This document shows, one piece after another, positions 33,472 through 43,030 of a stretch of 64,000 bases of DNA. A program made the position numbers and the translations under genes. Source of the stretch: CAWCJL01 sp963795775 (GTDB lineage Bacteria > Acidobacteriota > Terriglobia > Terriglobales > Acidobacteriaceae); contig CAWCJL010000005.1 of the NCBI GenBank assembly GCA_963795775.1, positions 310,001-374,000 of the forward strand, in the 5' to 3' direction. The notes under the pieces were generated by a model. That model saw only the letters and a list, made by a program, of their open reading frames with translations, had not been told where the DNA came from and ran no database searches. Within the stretch, counting starts at the first letter, position 1, and each line of letters starts with the position of its first letter.

Positions 33472-36183
33472 TCAGGCGAGCGCCGACGCATCCCGCGCAG
33501 ACGGGGGCAGGGAAGGCGGCTCCTGCGATCGCTGCCCGTTGCTAACCTCCCGGGGGGCCTCCGCTTCCGCTCCGTTGTCGATCACCGCCTGCGTGCGCAG
33601 CAATTCGGACATGATCGACGGCGCCAGCGGCCGGGAGAGTAGAAATCCCTGCGCTGAATCGCAATGCATGCGGCTCAGTTGCCGCAACTCGCCTTCGGTC
33701 TCGATTCCCTCCGCGACGACCGTTTTCTTCAGGTTCGCTGCAAGCTGCACAACGGTACGCACTACTTCGGTGCGTACGTGATCGTGATCGAGGTCGCGCA
33801 CAAAGCTCTGGTCGATCTTGACCGTATCGAAAGGGAACTGCAGCAGATAGCTGAGCGAGGAGTAGCCGATCCCGAAGTCGTCCAGGCAGATCTTGATGCC
33901 CATCTGCTGCGCTTCCAGCAGCACGGCCTCGGCGGATTTCGGATCGGAGAGCATCACGGACTCCGTGATCTCGAGCTTTAAAAGTTCCGGCGGAAGCTGG
34001 GTATCAGTTAGGACTTCACGAATGTACTCGAGCAGCAAGGGATCGGCGAACTGGCGGGGCGAGATGTTGACGCTGACAGTGAGGCGCGTGCCAAAACGGC
34101 GATTCCACTGCTGCAACTGCGCACAGGCTTCCGCGAGCACCCACTTTCCGAGATCGACGATCAGCCCCGTGTCTTCCGCGAGAGGAATAAAGCGAGCCGG
34201 CGGCACCATGCCGTGCGTCGCATGCGGCCAGCGGGCGAGGGCTTCGAATCCTTCAATGACCTGATCGGAGATCGAGTAGATAGGCTGATACCACACCGCG
34301 AGCCCATTCTCCTTGATGGCCCAGCGTAGGTCCGTCTCGAGATCCAACTCCTGGGCAGTTTGCGCCAGCATGGAGCGGTCAAACGTCTGGGCGCGGTTGC
34401 GCCCCTGCGACTTGGCGCGGTACATGGCCGCGTCGGCATCTCGCAGCAGGTCGTCGGCGGATACCGCATCCTCACCGAGCACGATACCAATGCTGGCACT
34501 GATATAGAGACTGCGGTCTTCCAGCACAAAAGGCGATTGCAGGCGATCAAGGATGCGGTCGGCGATCAGGTGCGCTGCATGCTGGTCTTCAACGCCTTCG
34601 AGCAAGATGACGAACTCATCGCCGCCGAAGCGTGCGACGGTATCGCCGGGCCGCACCGCGACTTCGAGCGCCTCCGCCACTTCCATCAGCAAGCGATCGC
34701 CAAAGGCATGGCCCAGGCTATCGTTGATCACCTTGAACCGGTCGAGATCGATGAACAGCAGCGCGATTTCCTGCGCCTGGTCCGAGCGCCGCCGTTGCTG
34801 CAGTGCACGGGTAATGCGCGATGACAGCAGTTGCCGGTTCGCCAGTCCGGTGAGTGCGTCATGGAGGGCGGCATGCTCCAGCTTGGTTTCGGCGTCCTTG
34901 CGGTCGTGTACGTTCGTGCTGGTTCCAAACCAGCGCACCAGCTCACCTTCCGTGTCGAGTTGCGGCAGAAGGTGAATTTGAAACCAGTGCTCCTCGCCGG
35001 AGCCGGAGCGCATCCGGCACTCCGTACGAAATTCCCGCTGCTCGGCTGTGGCCTGTTCAAAGCCGGCGCGGCACATGTACATATCTTCCGGACTAATGAA
35101 CGAGTGCAGAGAGAAGCGTGGGATTTCGCGATGGTTAAGCCCGAAATACTCCTGCGCGCGGGAGTTGCAGTACTCGAGCGTGCCATCGGGGTACGTGGTC
35201 CATACGTGGTGCGGGATGGACTCGGCCAGAAAACGCAGGCGCTCCTCGCCTTCCTGCGCCTGCGCCTGTGCGCGACGGAGCTGGACTTCCCGGGTGCCGA
35301 TGCGCAGGGCAAACAGCAGGCAGGACACCGTCAGCAGGGGAATGCCCCAGACAGGACGCTGAAGGCTGAGCGCTGCGCCGGAAAAGATGGAGACCAGCGC
35401 CAGCCCCAGAGCGCTCACCGTATGCACGCGTGCCGGCACAATGCCTCCGGGAAAGACATCGCCGGTTGCCCGGATTTGCGCGCCCAGTTGAGGCCTCAAA
35501 ACCAGGAGGCAAAAGATAAAGAATGGAGTGCTCCAGGCCAGGTCGCTCATGGTCCCGGCAGGAAACCCGTGCGCCTCACTTACAATGCCTGCCCACGTAA
35601 AGATCGCATTGGCAAGTACATAAAGCGTGAGGTCACGGAAGAGCACGCGGCTGGGGCCCCGCACCTCCACTGCAAAGCGCAGCCCGCAGGTGAGCAGCAA
35701 GGCAACGCTCTGGATGCTGTATACCAGCACCGGCGAAGCATTTGCCGTCTGGAGCAGGACCAGGATGCAGAGTGTGCTCATGGAGAAGCAGGCCTGCGCT
35801 ACGTCGAGCCAGCCGATGACGTCGCGGCGCGTCTGGCCGGGAGTGCGCGCGGTGGCCAGCAGAATGGGTAGCGCGAAGAAGATCCATAGGAAATCTGCGC
35901 CGGAGGGGAAGGCGTCTTGTGTGCCCCGAAAAAGGGCAACCAGATACCAGGCCTGACCCGCCGTCCAAAGGCCAAAGGCAGCGCCGATCTGAAACCAGAG
36001 CCGGCGTAAATAGGAGGTTCCGGCGACCCGGCCATTTCCTATGCAGCAGAGGGCGGCCAGCAGCGGAGCCACGAGTTGCATCGCGTTCGAGAGCGCCAGC
36101 GGATGCTGCAGGGCTGCGAGAATTGCCGCGTGCGAAAGGGCGGCCAGCACCACAATCGTCATCGCCAACGGTCTGCGCTTCAT
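33472..36183 (-). CDS. Membrane-bound PAS-GGDEF-EAL cyclic-di-GMP enzyme
   Basis: A 903-residue protein. The first ~300 residues hold 8-9 membrane segments forming a sensory input domain I cannot name. A PAS domain follows (about 310-430; AESIPHHVWTTYPDG), then a GGDEF domain with intact FGGDEF near 520 and an inhibitory-site RxxD (RPGD) five residues before it, and an EAL domain with FEALARW, SVNISPRQF, LEITESVM, CLDDFGIGYSSL and VVAEGIET all intact. Both synthesis and hydrolysis of c-di-GMP are possible. The start is taken at the ATG 36183; a TTG at 36210 is the alternative. Confidence 0.93.
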   Translation of the reverse strand: MKRRPLAMTIVVLAALSHAAILAALQHPLALSNAMQLVAPLLAALCCIGNGRVAGTSYLRRLWFQIGAAFGLWTAGQAWYLVALFRGTQDAFPSGADFLWIFFALPILLATARTPGQTRRDVIGWLDVAQACFSMSTLCILVLLQTANASPVLVYSIQSVALLLTCGLRFAVEVRGPSRVLFRDLTLYVLANAIFTWAGIVSEAHGFPAGTMSDLAWSTPFFIFCLLVLRPQLGAQIRATGDVFPGGIVPARVHTVSALGLALVSIFSGAALSLQRPVWGIPLLTVSCLLFALRIGTREVQLRRAQAQAQEGEERLRFLAESIPHHVWTTYPDGTLEYCNSRAQEYFGLNHREIPRFSLHSFISPEDMYMCRAGFEQATAEQREFRTECRMRSGSGEEHWFQIHLLPQLDTEGELVRWFGTSTNVHDRKDAETKLEHAALHDALTGLANRQLLSSRITRALQQRRRSDQAQEIALLFIDLDRFKVINDSLGHAFGDRLLMEVAEALEVAVRPGDTVARFGGDEFVILLEGVEDQHAAHLIADRILDRLQSPFVLEDRSLYISASIGIVLGEDAVSADDLLRDADAAMYRAKSQGRNRAQTFDRSMLAQTAQELDLETDLRWAIKENGLAVWYQPIYSISDQVIEGFEALARWPHATHGMVPPARFIPLAEDTGLIVDLGKWVLAEACAQLQQWNRRFGTRLTVSVNISPRQFADPLLLEYIREVLTDTQLPPELLKLEITESVMLSDPKSAEAVLLEAQQMGIKICLDDFGIGYSSLSYLLQFPFDTVKIDQSFVRDLDHDHVRTEVVRTVVQLAANLKKTVVAEGIETEGELRQLSRMHCDSAQGFLLSRPLAPSIMSELLRTQAVIDNGAEAEAPREVSNGQRSQEPPSLPPSARDASALA

Positions 36184-36328
36184 ACAGGCAAGATCGGCAG
36201 GGGCACGCAAAGTATGAGCAGTAGATCACGGAGCCGGCCGAACCTGGCTGCTCCGTTCGTTGTATTTGGCGTGCTGCAAAGGGTCCATCCATGGCAAGAG
36301 CGCTGGCTGAAGCAGGTGCGCCCCCGGG

Positions 36329-36334
36329 TATAAT
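36329..36334 (+). promoter_or_regulatory. Perfect TATAAT box 6 bases ahead of a start codon (leaderless transcript candidate)
   Basis: TATAAT at 36329-36334 is followed by CCCGCA and the ATG of the DUF3311 gene at 36341. Transcription would start on or next to the ATG, and there is no Shine-Dalgarno. A -35 at 17 bases spacing (36306-36311, GCTGAA) is weak. Confidence 0.45.
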
Positions 36335-36340
36335 CCCGCA

Positions 36341-36541
36341 ATGCCCGCATCGGGAAGCAAAAAGCGTACACGCTGGAACTGGCTCCTGCTGCTGCCGCTT
36401 GTGGCTTTGATCTACCCCGGCGCGTACGCGCGCAGCACGCCCGTCCTTTGGGGATTCCCCTTTTTTTACTGGTACCAGTTCGCGCTCGTAATCGCGACCG
36501 CCCTCCTCACGGGCATCGTCTACCTGAAAACCCGGGTGTGA
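36341..36541 (+). CDS. DUF3311 small membrane protein, partner of the sodium:solute symporter
   Basis: 66 residues with two helices: WLLLLPLVALIYPGAYA, and FYWYQFALVIATALLTGIVYL, with the DUF3311 core GFPFFYWYQF between them. Such proteins are typically encoded just before a large SSS-family symporter, as here (72 bases to the next gene), and probably serve as an accessory subunit. The gene may be translated from a leaderless transcript. Confidence 0.8.
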   Translation: MPASGSKKRTRWNWLLLLPLVALIYPGAYARSTPVLWGFPFFYWYQFALVIATALLTGIVYLKTRV

Positions 36542-36613
36542 TGCCAGCAGCGCCCGAGTGCGCGCCCGTACAATGAAACGCTTCATTCTCGAGGGAAAGC
36601 AAAGGCGGATCGC

Positions 36614-38431
36614 GTGAACCTGACCTACATCGACTGGCTGATCATGTTGGTGTACTTCGCATTTGTGCTGGGTATTGGTTTTGCACTGAAGCGGTATATG
36701 CGCACCAGCAACGATTTCTTCCTTGCGGGCCGCGCGATACCCGCCTGGATCTGCGGGCTGGCCTTCATCTCCGCCAACCTCGGCGCCCAGGAGGTCATCG
36801 GTATGGGCGCTTCCGGAGCGAAGTACGGCATTGAGACCAGCCATTTCTACTGGATCGGCGCCGTCCCCGCGATGGTGTTTGTCGGCATCTTCATGATGCC
36901 CTTCTACTATGGGTCAAAGGCGCGCTCGGTACCGGAGTTCCTCCGTCTGCGCTTTGACGAGAAGACGCGCGGACTGAACGCCATCCTGTTCGCCATCATG
37001 ACGGTGTTTTCAAGCGGCATTTCCATGTACGCTATGGCACTGCTCATCCAGAACCTGCACATCTTCGACGTCTTCTTCCTGAAACTCGGTCTACCCGTCG
37101 CCTGGATCTTTCACGCGTCCATCCTGGTCTCGGCAATCATCGTGCTGGCCTATATTTTTCTCGGCGGACTCACCAGCGCGATTTATAACGAGGTGCTGCA
37201 GTTCTTCCTGATTGTTGCCGGCTTTCTGCCCCTGGTCTGGATTGGCTTGAAGAACGTTGGCGGCTGGTCCGGTATTAAGACCGCGCTCGGCCCGGCTTAC
37301 ACGCACTCCTGGCGGGGACTCGGCAATCCGCATACAAATCCGCTTGGGGTAGAGTGGTTTTCGCTCGCCATGGGGCTGGGTTTTGTTCTCAGCTTCGGTT
37401 ACTGGTGTACGGACTTCCTGGTGATCCAGCGCGCCATGGCGGCCGATTCGGAAGAATCTGCCCGCAAAGTCCCACTGATCGCGGCTCTGCCCAAGATGTT
37501 CTTTCCTTTCCTGGTCATCCTGCCCGGACTGATCGCGATCTCGTTACCCACCCCCCATCTCGCTCCGAGCGCGCAAGCCGCTTCCGCCACAACGGTCGGA
37601 CCACGTATCAGCACCGTGGCTGCTTCCGAGGGGCGCGGGCTCATCCCGGCCAAGCTGGACCCACTCAGCGGTAAGATCGTGCGCGATGACCAGGGCAAGC
37701 CCGTACTCAACTACGACCTGGCGATCCCGAACATGCTGCTGCATTACTTTCCCACCGGCATCCTGGGGCTCGGCCTGACGGCGCTGCTGGCCAGCTTCAT
37801 GTCCGGAATGGCGGGCAATGTGACCGCCTTTAACACCGTGTGGACCTACGACATTTACCAGTCCTACATTCGTAAGAACGAGACGGACGCGCACTATCTC
37901 TGGATGGGGAGGGTAGCTACCGTGGGCGGGATATTGCTCTCGATCGCGGCGGCCTATACGGTCACGTCGTTCAACAACATCATGGACGCACTGCAGATGG
38001 TGTTCGCTTTCGTGAACGCACCGCTGTTCGCCACCTTTCTCCTAGGCATGTTCTGGAAACGCTCCACCGGCGATGCGGCATTTTCCGGTCTACTGGCCGG
38101 CGTGCTCGCGGGGTTGGGGCACATTGGACTCACCCTGCCGGCCGGCGCGGGGGTCAGCGTTAAAGGCGGCTGGCTAGGGCAGGTCCATCGCTATCCCAGC
38201 GAAATGGCGCAAAACTTCTGGACGGCGATCTGGGCATTCTGTGTTTGCCTGGTAGTCACGGTAGTCGTGAGCCTAGTGACGCGTCCGCGCGACGAGAAGG
38301 AACTGGTGGGGCTGGTGTACTCACTCACGCCCAAGCCGCAGGAACATCACATGCGGTGGTGGCAGAAACCTTCCACGCTGGCCTTTGTCGTGCTGGGCCT
38401 GCTGGTCGCGCTTAATCTGGTGTTCGCCTAA
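36614..38431 (+). CDS. Sodium:solute symporter (SSS family)
   Basis: 605 residues and about 13 helices. The front LIMLVYFAFVLGIGF, FFLAGRAIPAWICGLAFISANLGAQEVIG and SARKVPLIAALPKMFFPFLV match SSS transporters, and TALLASFMSGMAGNVTAFNT is the conserved helix-8 region with the Na+-site serines. An extended loop of ~70 residues (about 310-380) precedes it. The substrate is unknown; sugar or carboxylate is possible. The start is GTG at 36614. It forms an operon with DUF3311 and the next small gene. Confidence 0.88.
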   Translation: MNLTYIDWLIMLVYFAFVLGIGFALKRYMRTSNDFFLAGRAIPAWICGLAFISANLGAQEVIGMGASGAKYGIETSHFYWIGAVPAMVFVGIFMMPFYYGSKARSVPEFLRLRFDEKTRGLNAILFAIMTVFSSGISMYAMALLIQNLHIFDVFFLKLGLPVAWIFHASILVSAIIVLAYIFLGGLTSAIYNEVLQFFLIVAGFLPLVWIGLKNVGGWSGIKTALGPAYTHSWRGLGNPHTNPLGVEWFSLAMGLGFVLSFGYWCTDFLVIQRAMAADSEESARKVPLIAALPKMFFPFLVILPGLIAISLPTPHLAPSAQAASATTVGPRISTVAASEGRGLIPAKLDPLSGKIVRDDQGKPVLNYDLAIPNMLLHYFPTGILGLGLTALLASFMSGMAGNVTAFNTVWTYDIYQSYIRKNETDAHYLWMGRVATVGGILLSIAAAYTVTSFNNIMDALQMVFAFVNAPLFATFLLGMFWKRSTGDAAFSGLLAGVLAGLGHIGLTLPAGAGVSVKGGWLGQVHRYPSEMAQNFWTAIWAFCVCLVVTVVVSLVTRPRDEKELVGLVYSLTPKPQEHHMRWWQKPSTLAFVVLGLLVALNLVFA

Positions 38432-38446
38432 ACGTAGGGAGCAGAT

Positions 38447-38695
38447 ATGGGACTGGACATTCGCATACCGCTCGGGCTGATGTTCCTGATCACCGGTGGA
38501 CTGATGGCCGTGTACGGCATCCTGACGCACGGAAGCGTGATCTACGCCAGATCGTTGGGGGTGAACCTGAACCTCGGTTGGGGCCTGGTGATGTTCGTCT
38601 TCGGCCTGCTCATGTTCTGGCTGGGACGGCGACCGCAGCGGCGCCCAACGAAGACAACGGCCGAGCCCGATGAGCCCTTGCCCCGCGGCCACTAA
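38447..38695 (+). CDS. Small two-helix membrane protein following the symporter
   Basis: 82 residues. It has two hydrophobic helices (IPLGLMFLITGGLMAVYGIL, and WGLVMFVFGLLMFWLG) separated by a short loop, then a basic, charged tail (RRPQRRPTKTT). It begins 15 bases after the symporter stop, so it is co-transcribed and probably accessory. No family is certain. Confidence 0.7.
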   Translation: MGLDIRIPLGLMFLITGGLMAVYGILTHGSVIYARSLGVNLNLGWGLVMFVFGLLMFWLGRRPQRRPTKTTAEPDEPLPRGH

Positions 38696-38712
38696 ACTCG
38701 GCGTAGGCAAGA

Positions 38713-38740
38713 GAAAACCGCGGCCGGAGCCGCGGTTTTC
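38713..38740 (+). terminator. Rho-independent terminator after the symporter operon
   Basis: AAAACCGCGGC pairs with GCCGCGGTTTT around a CGGA loop, with the T-run inside the 3' arm. It also serves the convergent DUF892 gene that ends at 38760. Confidence 0.8.
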
Positions 38741-38759
38741 CGTGATGCGGGGGAGTGAA

Positions 38760-39269
38760 TCAGGCTGCCTGGGTCGCGTCGCGGTTTGCCCGCTCGGCGA
38801 TTTGTGACAGCAGATGATCGGCGTGGCCCTCTTCCTGCAACGTCTGGTTCAGCGTTTGTGCCTGGTCGTTATAGCCGAGGCGCATAGCCCACTGACGTGC
38901 TGATCCGTAGGACGCCATCTCGAAGTGCTCGATTTTCTGCGCGCTGGCGATGAGACCGGCGTCGCGTACCGGACCTGCCTGGGTATCCTTTACGACGTTC
39001 TCGCCGGCTGCGATCAGGGCTGCGGTCGCGGCGCACTTCTTGTCATCCGCCTGGCCAGTGAGATTGCTCAGGATCCCTTCCAGGCGCTGCACGTGTACGC
39101 GGGTTTCCTGCAGGTGCGACTGGAAGGCCTGCTTTAACTGGTCGTCCGTAGCTGCTTTGATCATGCTCTCCAGCCCGTCTACGATCTGCTTCTCTGACGA
39201 GTACATGTAGCGGAGCTGTGTAATGTAGAGTTGCTTCATATCGTCGATATCTTTGCCGAATAAACTCAT
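38760..39269 (-). CDS. Ferritin-like DUF892 (YciE/YciF) protein
   Basis: 169 residues. LYITQLRYMYSSEKQIVDGLESM, HLQETRVHVQRLEGIL and QKIEHFEMASYGSARQWA supply the Glu/His iron ligands of the DUF892 four-helix bundle, in the spacing of the YciF family. It is probably a stress-related di-iron protein. The ATG at 39269 (MSLFGKD) has a GAGGT element upstream; a TTG at 39305 adds 12 unconserved residues. Confidence 0.85.
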   Translation of the reverse strand: MSLFGKDIDDMKQLYITQLRYMYSSEKQIVDGLESMIKAATDDQLKQAFQSHLQETRVHVQRLEGILSNLTGQADDKKCAATAALIAAGENVVKDTQAGPVRDAGLIASAQKIEHFEMASYGSARQWAMRLGYNDQAQTLNQTLQEEGHADHLLSQIAERANRDATQAA

Positions 39270-39457
39270 AAGCGCTACCTCATAGTGTTGGGATTCACGA
39301 TCCAACAGTTAGTAAGAGGCGATGTGCCGTATCCCCGTTGGCTGATGGCCACAAATAAGGAAAAGTCGTGCCACCCCGCTGTGGAAAGCGGACCGCCTGC
39401 TCCGGCGATTGTTTATGCGTTCACGCGGGCATCACAGTGCGCCAGTACACTTGGGAG

Positions 39458-41929
39458 ATGAAGCACCGGACCATCGAACACTACGAGATCCTGCGCAAGC
39501 TGGGCGCAGGCGGCAGCGGTGTGGCCTTTCTGGCCAATGACACCCTGCTGATGCGGCCCGTGGTGCTCAAAATCCTTAAGCGGGGAGCGCTCTCGCTCGA
39601 ACGCATGCGCACGACTGTGCTCCGCGAGGCCCGCCTCGCTTCGGCTATCGAACACCCGAACGTGTGCGCCATTTACGAGGTCGGCGAGTCCAGCGACGAG
39701 GCGTACATCGTGATGCAGTATGTTCCCGGACGTTCGCTGGACCGGCTCATCGCCCAGGGGCCGTCCAGTGTGCAACTGGTGCTGTCCGTGGGCGCCCAGA
39801 TCGCCGACGGGCTGAGCGCGGCACACAATCTGGGCATCTTCCACCGCGATCTGAAGCCCGCCAACGTGATGCTGACCGATGGCGGACTGGTGAAAATACT
39901 GGACTTCGGTCTTGCCCGGCGGCTCAGTCCGGAGGAGGCCGACTTTGACCCGGCCAAGCCCGCCCGCCGTAAACAAGGCGCAGTGCAGGTTACCTACACC
40001 GCGCGGGGCGGCACGATTGCTTATATGGCGCCGGAGCAGTTCGTTACCGGCCAAAGCAGTGCGCAAAGCGACCTGTTCGCCTTCGGTGTCATCCTCTACG
40101 AGCTGGTCAGCGGACGGCACCCGTTTGTCCGGCCCGATGGCGAGGAGTTCCAGAGTGTGCGTGCGATCCAGTTTGCCGACCCGCCGCCGCTTTCCGGGTG
40201 CTGCCCGGAGGTGCCGAAGGAACTGGCCAGCGTCATCGATCGCTGCCTCAAGAAGAACCCGGCGGACCGCTATGCCTCGACCGCTGAGGTGCGTGAAGCG
40301 CTCCGCACCATCATGCGCACTATGCAGCTTGAAACCACGCTGCTGCCCGGAGAAACGGCCGCTCCAAGCATCTCGCCGCCGGAGCAGGACAAGCGCGCTA
40401 CAGGGCTGCTGGCCATGCTGGCGGAGCGTTTTCGCGAGTCTGCGGACGCGAGCGGGAAGCAGGCGACCATCCTGGTGCTCCCTTTTGCCGATTTTGGGCG
40501 TGCCGAGGGCTCGCCCATGTACGGGTTCGCCCTGGCCGACGCGATCGCGGCACGTCTGGCTCGTATGCCTTCACTGGTGGTGCGGCCCTCCAGCTCGCTC
40601 ATGCAGTTGCCGCTTTCGGTGCAGCAGACGGACCCCCTGGCACTGGGGCAGAAGCTGCTGGTGCAGTACGTGCTCGCCGGGAACTTCCTGCGCTCCGACC
40701 ACGGCTTTGATCTCAACTGGCAACTGCTGGACGTGGTCCAGCAAAGCGTGCGCACGGGCGGCGCGATCAGCGTTCCGTCATTTGATCTGATCGCTGTTCA
40801 GACAGAGATCTGCAATGAGATCTTCAGCACCTTGCAGGGCATCGGCCAGGGTCTTGCGGTGCCGCAGTTTAGCAACGAGCGACCCATCCGCCCCGCCCAC
40901 CTCGACGAACACTCGTCCGAGGAATACCTTCAGGCGCGCGCGGTACTCTCGTCCTTTGTCTCGCGCTCGGGCTCGCGCAGCGACCTGGATCGCGCGCGCG
41001 AACAGTTCGAGAACGTCACCGCGAAGGACCCGCAGTTTGCGCCCGGATGGAGCGGCCTTGGCATGGCGCACCTGCTTTACCTGCGCCACGGCTTTGGCGG
41101 GCAAATGCACCTGATGAGCGCGCGCAAAGCGTTTGATCGTGCACTCACGCTCGATCCCGGATCGGTGGAAGCCAATCTGTACCGCGTGTATCTTCTGCTT
41201 TCCCGCGGTGAGAAGGAAAGCGCGCGCCATGGCATCGAGCACCTTCTGCAGACGGCAGACAACGACTGGAACGTCCATCTTATCGCCGGGCTAACGCTTC
41301 GGCTGGATGGCATGTACGAGGATGCGCTGGAGCAGTTCAACCGCTCGCTGCAGCTCGATCCTTCGAATGCGCCGGCGATCTATAACCATCGCGCGCGGGT
41401 GTACCAGTACCAGAACCAGCTCGAACTGGCGGATGAGGAGCTGCGCAAGGGACTCACCCTTGAGCCCAAACATTCGTTGTTACGGACTTCGCTCGCCTAT
41501 CAGCACATGCGCAAAGGTGAACTGGAGACCGCCATTTCGATCCTGGAGCAGGTGCTCCAGGAGGACGACAGCATGCGCATGGCATTTCCCACCCTGGCGC
41601 TGTGTTACGTACAGGCCGGAGACCGGGAGCGCGCGGCGGCGCTGATCGAGGAAGACTCGCTGGCGGCAGCAGAGGCGGACAGCGAAATGGCTTATCGTCT
41701 GGCCACCTATTTCGCGGTGGAGGGCGATGAAAGCGAGGCGCTGCACTGGCTCCGCCGGGCTATCTATTTAGGAAACGAGAACTACCCCTGGTTCAGCAAG
41801 AATCCTGCATGGAACCGGCTGCACAATCACGCGGATTTCGAGCGCATCCTGGACGATCTGCGGAAGAATTACCGCCGCAATCAGAAGACCTGGCGGCGAC
41901 TGCTGGAAGGGCTTCCCGCGCGAGCATAG
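39458..41929 (+). CDS. Serine/threonine protein kinase with TolB-like and TPR domains
   Basis: 823 residues. The kinase domain (~10-280) has LGAGGSGVAF, VVLKILKRG, FHRDLKPANV, ILDFGLARR and YMAPEQF, all intact. A TolB/FlgO-like module follows (~330-480: ILVLPFADFGRAEG, FALADAIAARLARMP, VLAGNFLRS). The C-terminal ~330 residues are tetratricopeptide repeats (LDPSNAPAIYNHRARVYQYQ). There is no transmembrane helix, so the protein is cytosolic. This architecture is expanded in Acidobacteria and may integrate stress signals. The start is the ATG at 39458; upstream GTG codons (39368, 39437) lack conservation. Confidence 0.9.
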   Translation: MKHRTIEHYEILRKLGAGGSGVAFLANDTLLMRPVVLKILKRGALSLERMRTTVLREARLASAIEHPNVCAIYEVGESSDEAYIVMQYVPGRSLDRLIAQGPSSVQLVLSVGAQIADGLSAAHNLGIFHRDLKPANVMLTDGGLVKILDFGLARRLSPEEADFDPAKPARRKQGAVQVTYTARGGTIAYMAPEQFVTGQSSAQSDLFAFGVILYELVSGRHPFVRPDGEEFQSVRAIQFADPPPLSGCCPEVPKELASVIDRCLKKNPADRYASTAEVREALRTIMRTMQLETTLLPGETAAPSISPPEQDKRATGLLAMLAERFRESADASGKQATILVLPFADFGRAEGSPMYGFALADAIAARLARMPSLVVRPSSSLMQLPLSVQQTDPLALGQKLLVQYVLAGNFLRSDHGFDLNWQLLDVVQQSVRTGGAISVPSFDLIAVQTEICNEIFSTLQGIGQGLAVPQFSNERPIRPAHLDEHSSEEYLQARAVLSSFVSRSGSRSDLDRAREQFENVTAKDPQFAPGWSGLGMAHLLYLRHGFGGQMHLMSARKAFDRALTLDPGSVEANLYRVYLLLSRGEKESARHGIEHLLQTADNDWNVHLIAGLTLRLDGMYEDALEQFNRSLQLDPSNAPAIYNHRARVYQYQNQLELADEELRKGLTLEPKHSLLRTSLAYQHMRKGELETAISILEQVLQEDDSMRMAFPTLALCYVQAGDRERAAALIEEDSLAAAEADSEMAYRLATYFAVEGDESEALHWLRRAIYLGNENYPWFSKNPAWNRLHNHADFERILDDLRKNYRRNQKTWRRLLEGLPARA

Positions 41930-42047
41930 CCGGGCGTTAGAGGGCAGCCACGGTTGCCGATTCCGGTGCTGCCGCACAGCTTTCCGGCTCAAAACCGCAT
42001 CCCTTCTCTGGGCGGAAGATAAACTTTCCAACCGCCAGGGAGCACGC

Positions 42048-42419
42048 ATGAACATGAAACCGTTGACCCTTTCGCCGGCAATTCTGGCGATCGCCCTGAT
42101 GGCAGGCGCCTCCGTGGCCAGCACGCCCGTGGCAAGCGGGCAGGACCAGTCAGGCCAGGCGAGCACTACCACCACCAGCACCACAACTACGCAGACCACC
42201 GACAAGGATGCGGCCAAGGCAGCCAAGAAGCAGGCCAAAGAGGCCCAACGCCAGGAAAAGCTGAACAAGAAGGCCAACAAGGAACGCGACAAGGCCACCA
42301 AGGAGCAGGAAAAGGCAGCCAAGACCCGCGGCAATGCCGATAACCATGAGAACAAGGCCGTGGTAGACCAGAAAAAGGCCGCCCACGACCAGCAGGAAGC
42401 GGTGCCGCCGCAACTTTAG
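42048..42419 (+). CDS. Small secreted Lys/Ala-rich protein of unknown function
   Basis: 123 residues. It has a signal peptide (LSPAILAIALMAGASVAS), then a Thr/Gln/Ser-rich spacer (TTTTSTTTTQTT), then a charged helical region (DKDAAKAAKKQAKEAQRQEK, then KEQEKAAKTRG). There is no recognised domain; a coiled-coil or nucleic-acid or envelope-polymer binder is conceivable. It stands alone, and the stop codon lies in the loop of a terminator hairpin. Confidence 0.6.
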   Translation: MNMKPLTLSPAILAIALMAGASVASTPVASGQDQSGQASTTTTSTTTTQTTDKDAAKAAKKQAKEAQRQEKLNKKANKERDKATKEQEKAAKTRGNADNHENKAVVDQKKAAHDQQEAVPPQL

Positions 42420-42436
42420 TGCGGCACCGCGTTTGT
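42399..42436 (+). terminator. Terminator hairpin overlapping the stop codon of the preceding gene
   Basis: GCGGTGCCGC (42399-42408) pairs perfectly with GCGGCACCGC (42421-42430), followed by GTTTGTG. The TAG stop is in the 12-base loop. Confidence 0.6.
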
Positions 42437-42446
42437 GCGCCGGGCA

Positions 42447-42905
42447 TCAACCCTGTTTTGAGAAGAACTGCTCCATGCGCCGGGTCATTTCTTCGCCAGT
42501 CACATCCTCCGTATGGGTCGCGATAGTCCAGCGGTATCCAAACGGGTCCACGATGGTGCCGGAGCGGTCCCCATAGAACTGATCGACAACGGGGCGGAGG
42601 ACGTGTGCACCGGCCATCTCCGCCCGCCGTACAAACGTATCTACATCGGGTACATACAAGCAGAGATTGATAGGCGTGCCGCCGTAGTGCTCGGCGGAGA
42701 GCGCCCCGGCCTCCGGCCACTCGTCTGACAGCATAAAGGTCACGCCGTTGACCTGCAATTCCGCATGGCCGACGCGCCCATCCGGCGTGGGCAGGCGATA
42801 GGTTTCGATAGCGCCAAAGGCGTCTTTGTAGAAGTCGAGAGCTTCGGATGCATTCTTGAAAGCGAGATACGGCTGCAGCGGCTGATCGGGAACCGCACGT
42901 ACCAT
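42447..42905 (-). CDS. VOC family (PhnB/glyoxalase-like) protein
   Basis: 152 residues. LQPYLAFKNASEALDFYKDAFGAIE is the first beta-alpha-beta module, with KDAF and then RVGHAELQVNGVTFMLSDEWPE. INLCLYVPDVDTFVRRAEMAGA and FYGDRSGTIVDPFGYRWTIATH are the second module, matching the PhnB/YdeG glyoxalase-like subfamily. The function in vivo is unknown. It stands alone. Confidence 0.85.
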   Translation of the reverse strand: MVRAVPDQPLQPYLAFKNASEALDFYKDAFGAIETYRLPTPDGRVGHAELQVNGVTFMLSDEWPEAGALSAEHYGGTPINLCLYVPDVDTFVRRAEMAGAHVLRPVVDQFYGDRSGTIVDPFGYRWTIATHTEDVTGEEMTRRMEQFFSKQG

Positions 42906-42981
42906 GAGTGTTCCTCCGTGGCGAGGCCTCGGGCCTCGTACTCGCGAACCAGCTTACTCCCCGAGGCTGTGGACACAAGCA

Positions 42982-43006
42982 AAAGAGAGCGCGCAAGCGC
43001 TCTCTT
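42982..43006 (-). terminator. Terminator for the minus-strand gene at 43031
   Basis: GAGAGCGC pairs with GCGCTCTC around a short loop. Read on the minus strand the stem is followed by TTTTGCTTG, ending transcription just past the stop at 43031. Confidence 0.6.
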
Positions 43007-43030
43007 CGTCGTTGTAATGACACTGTGGGG

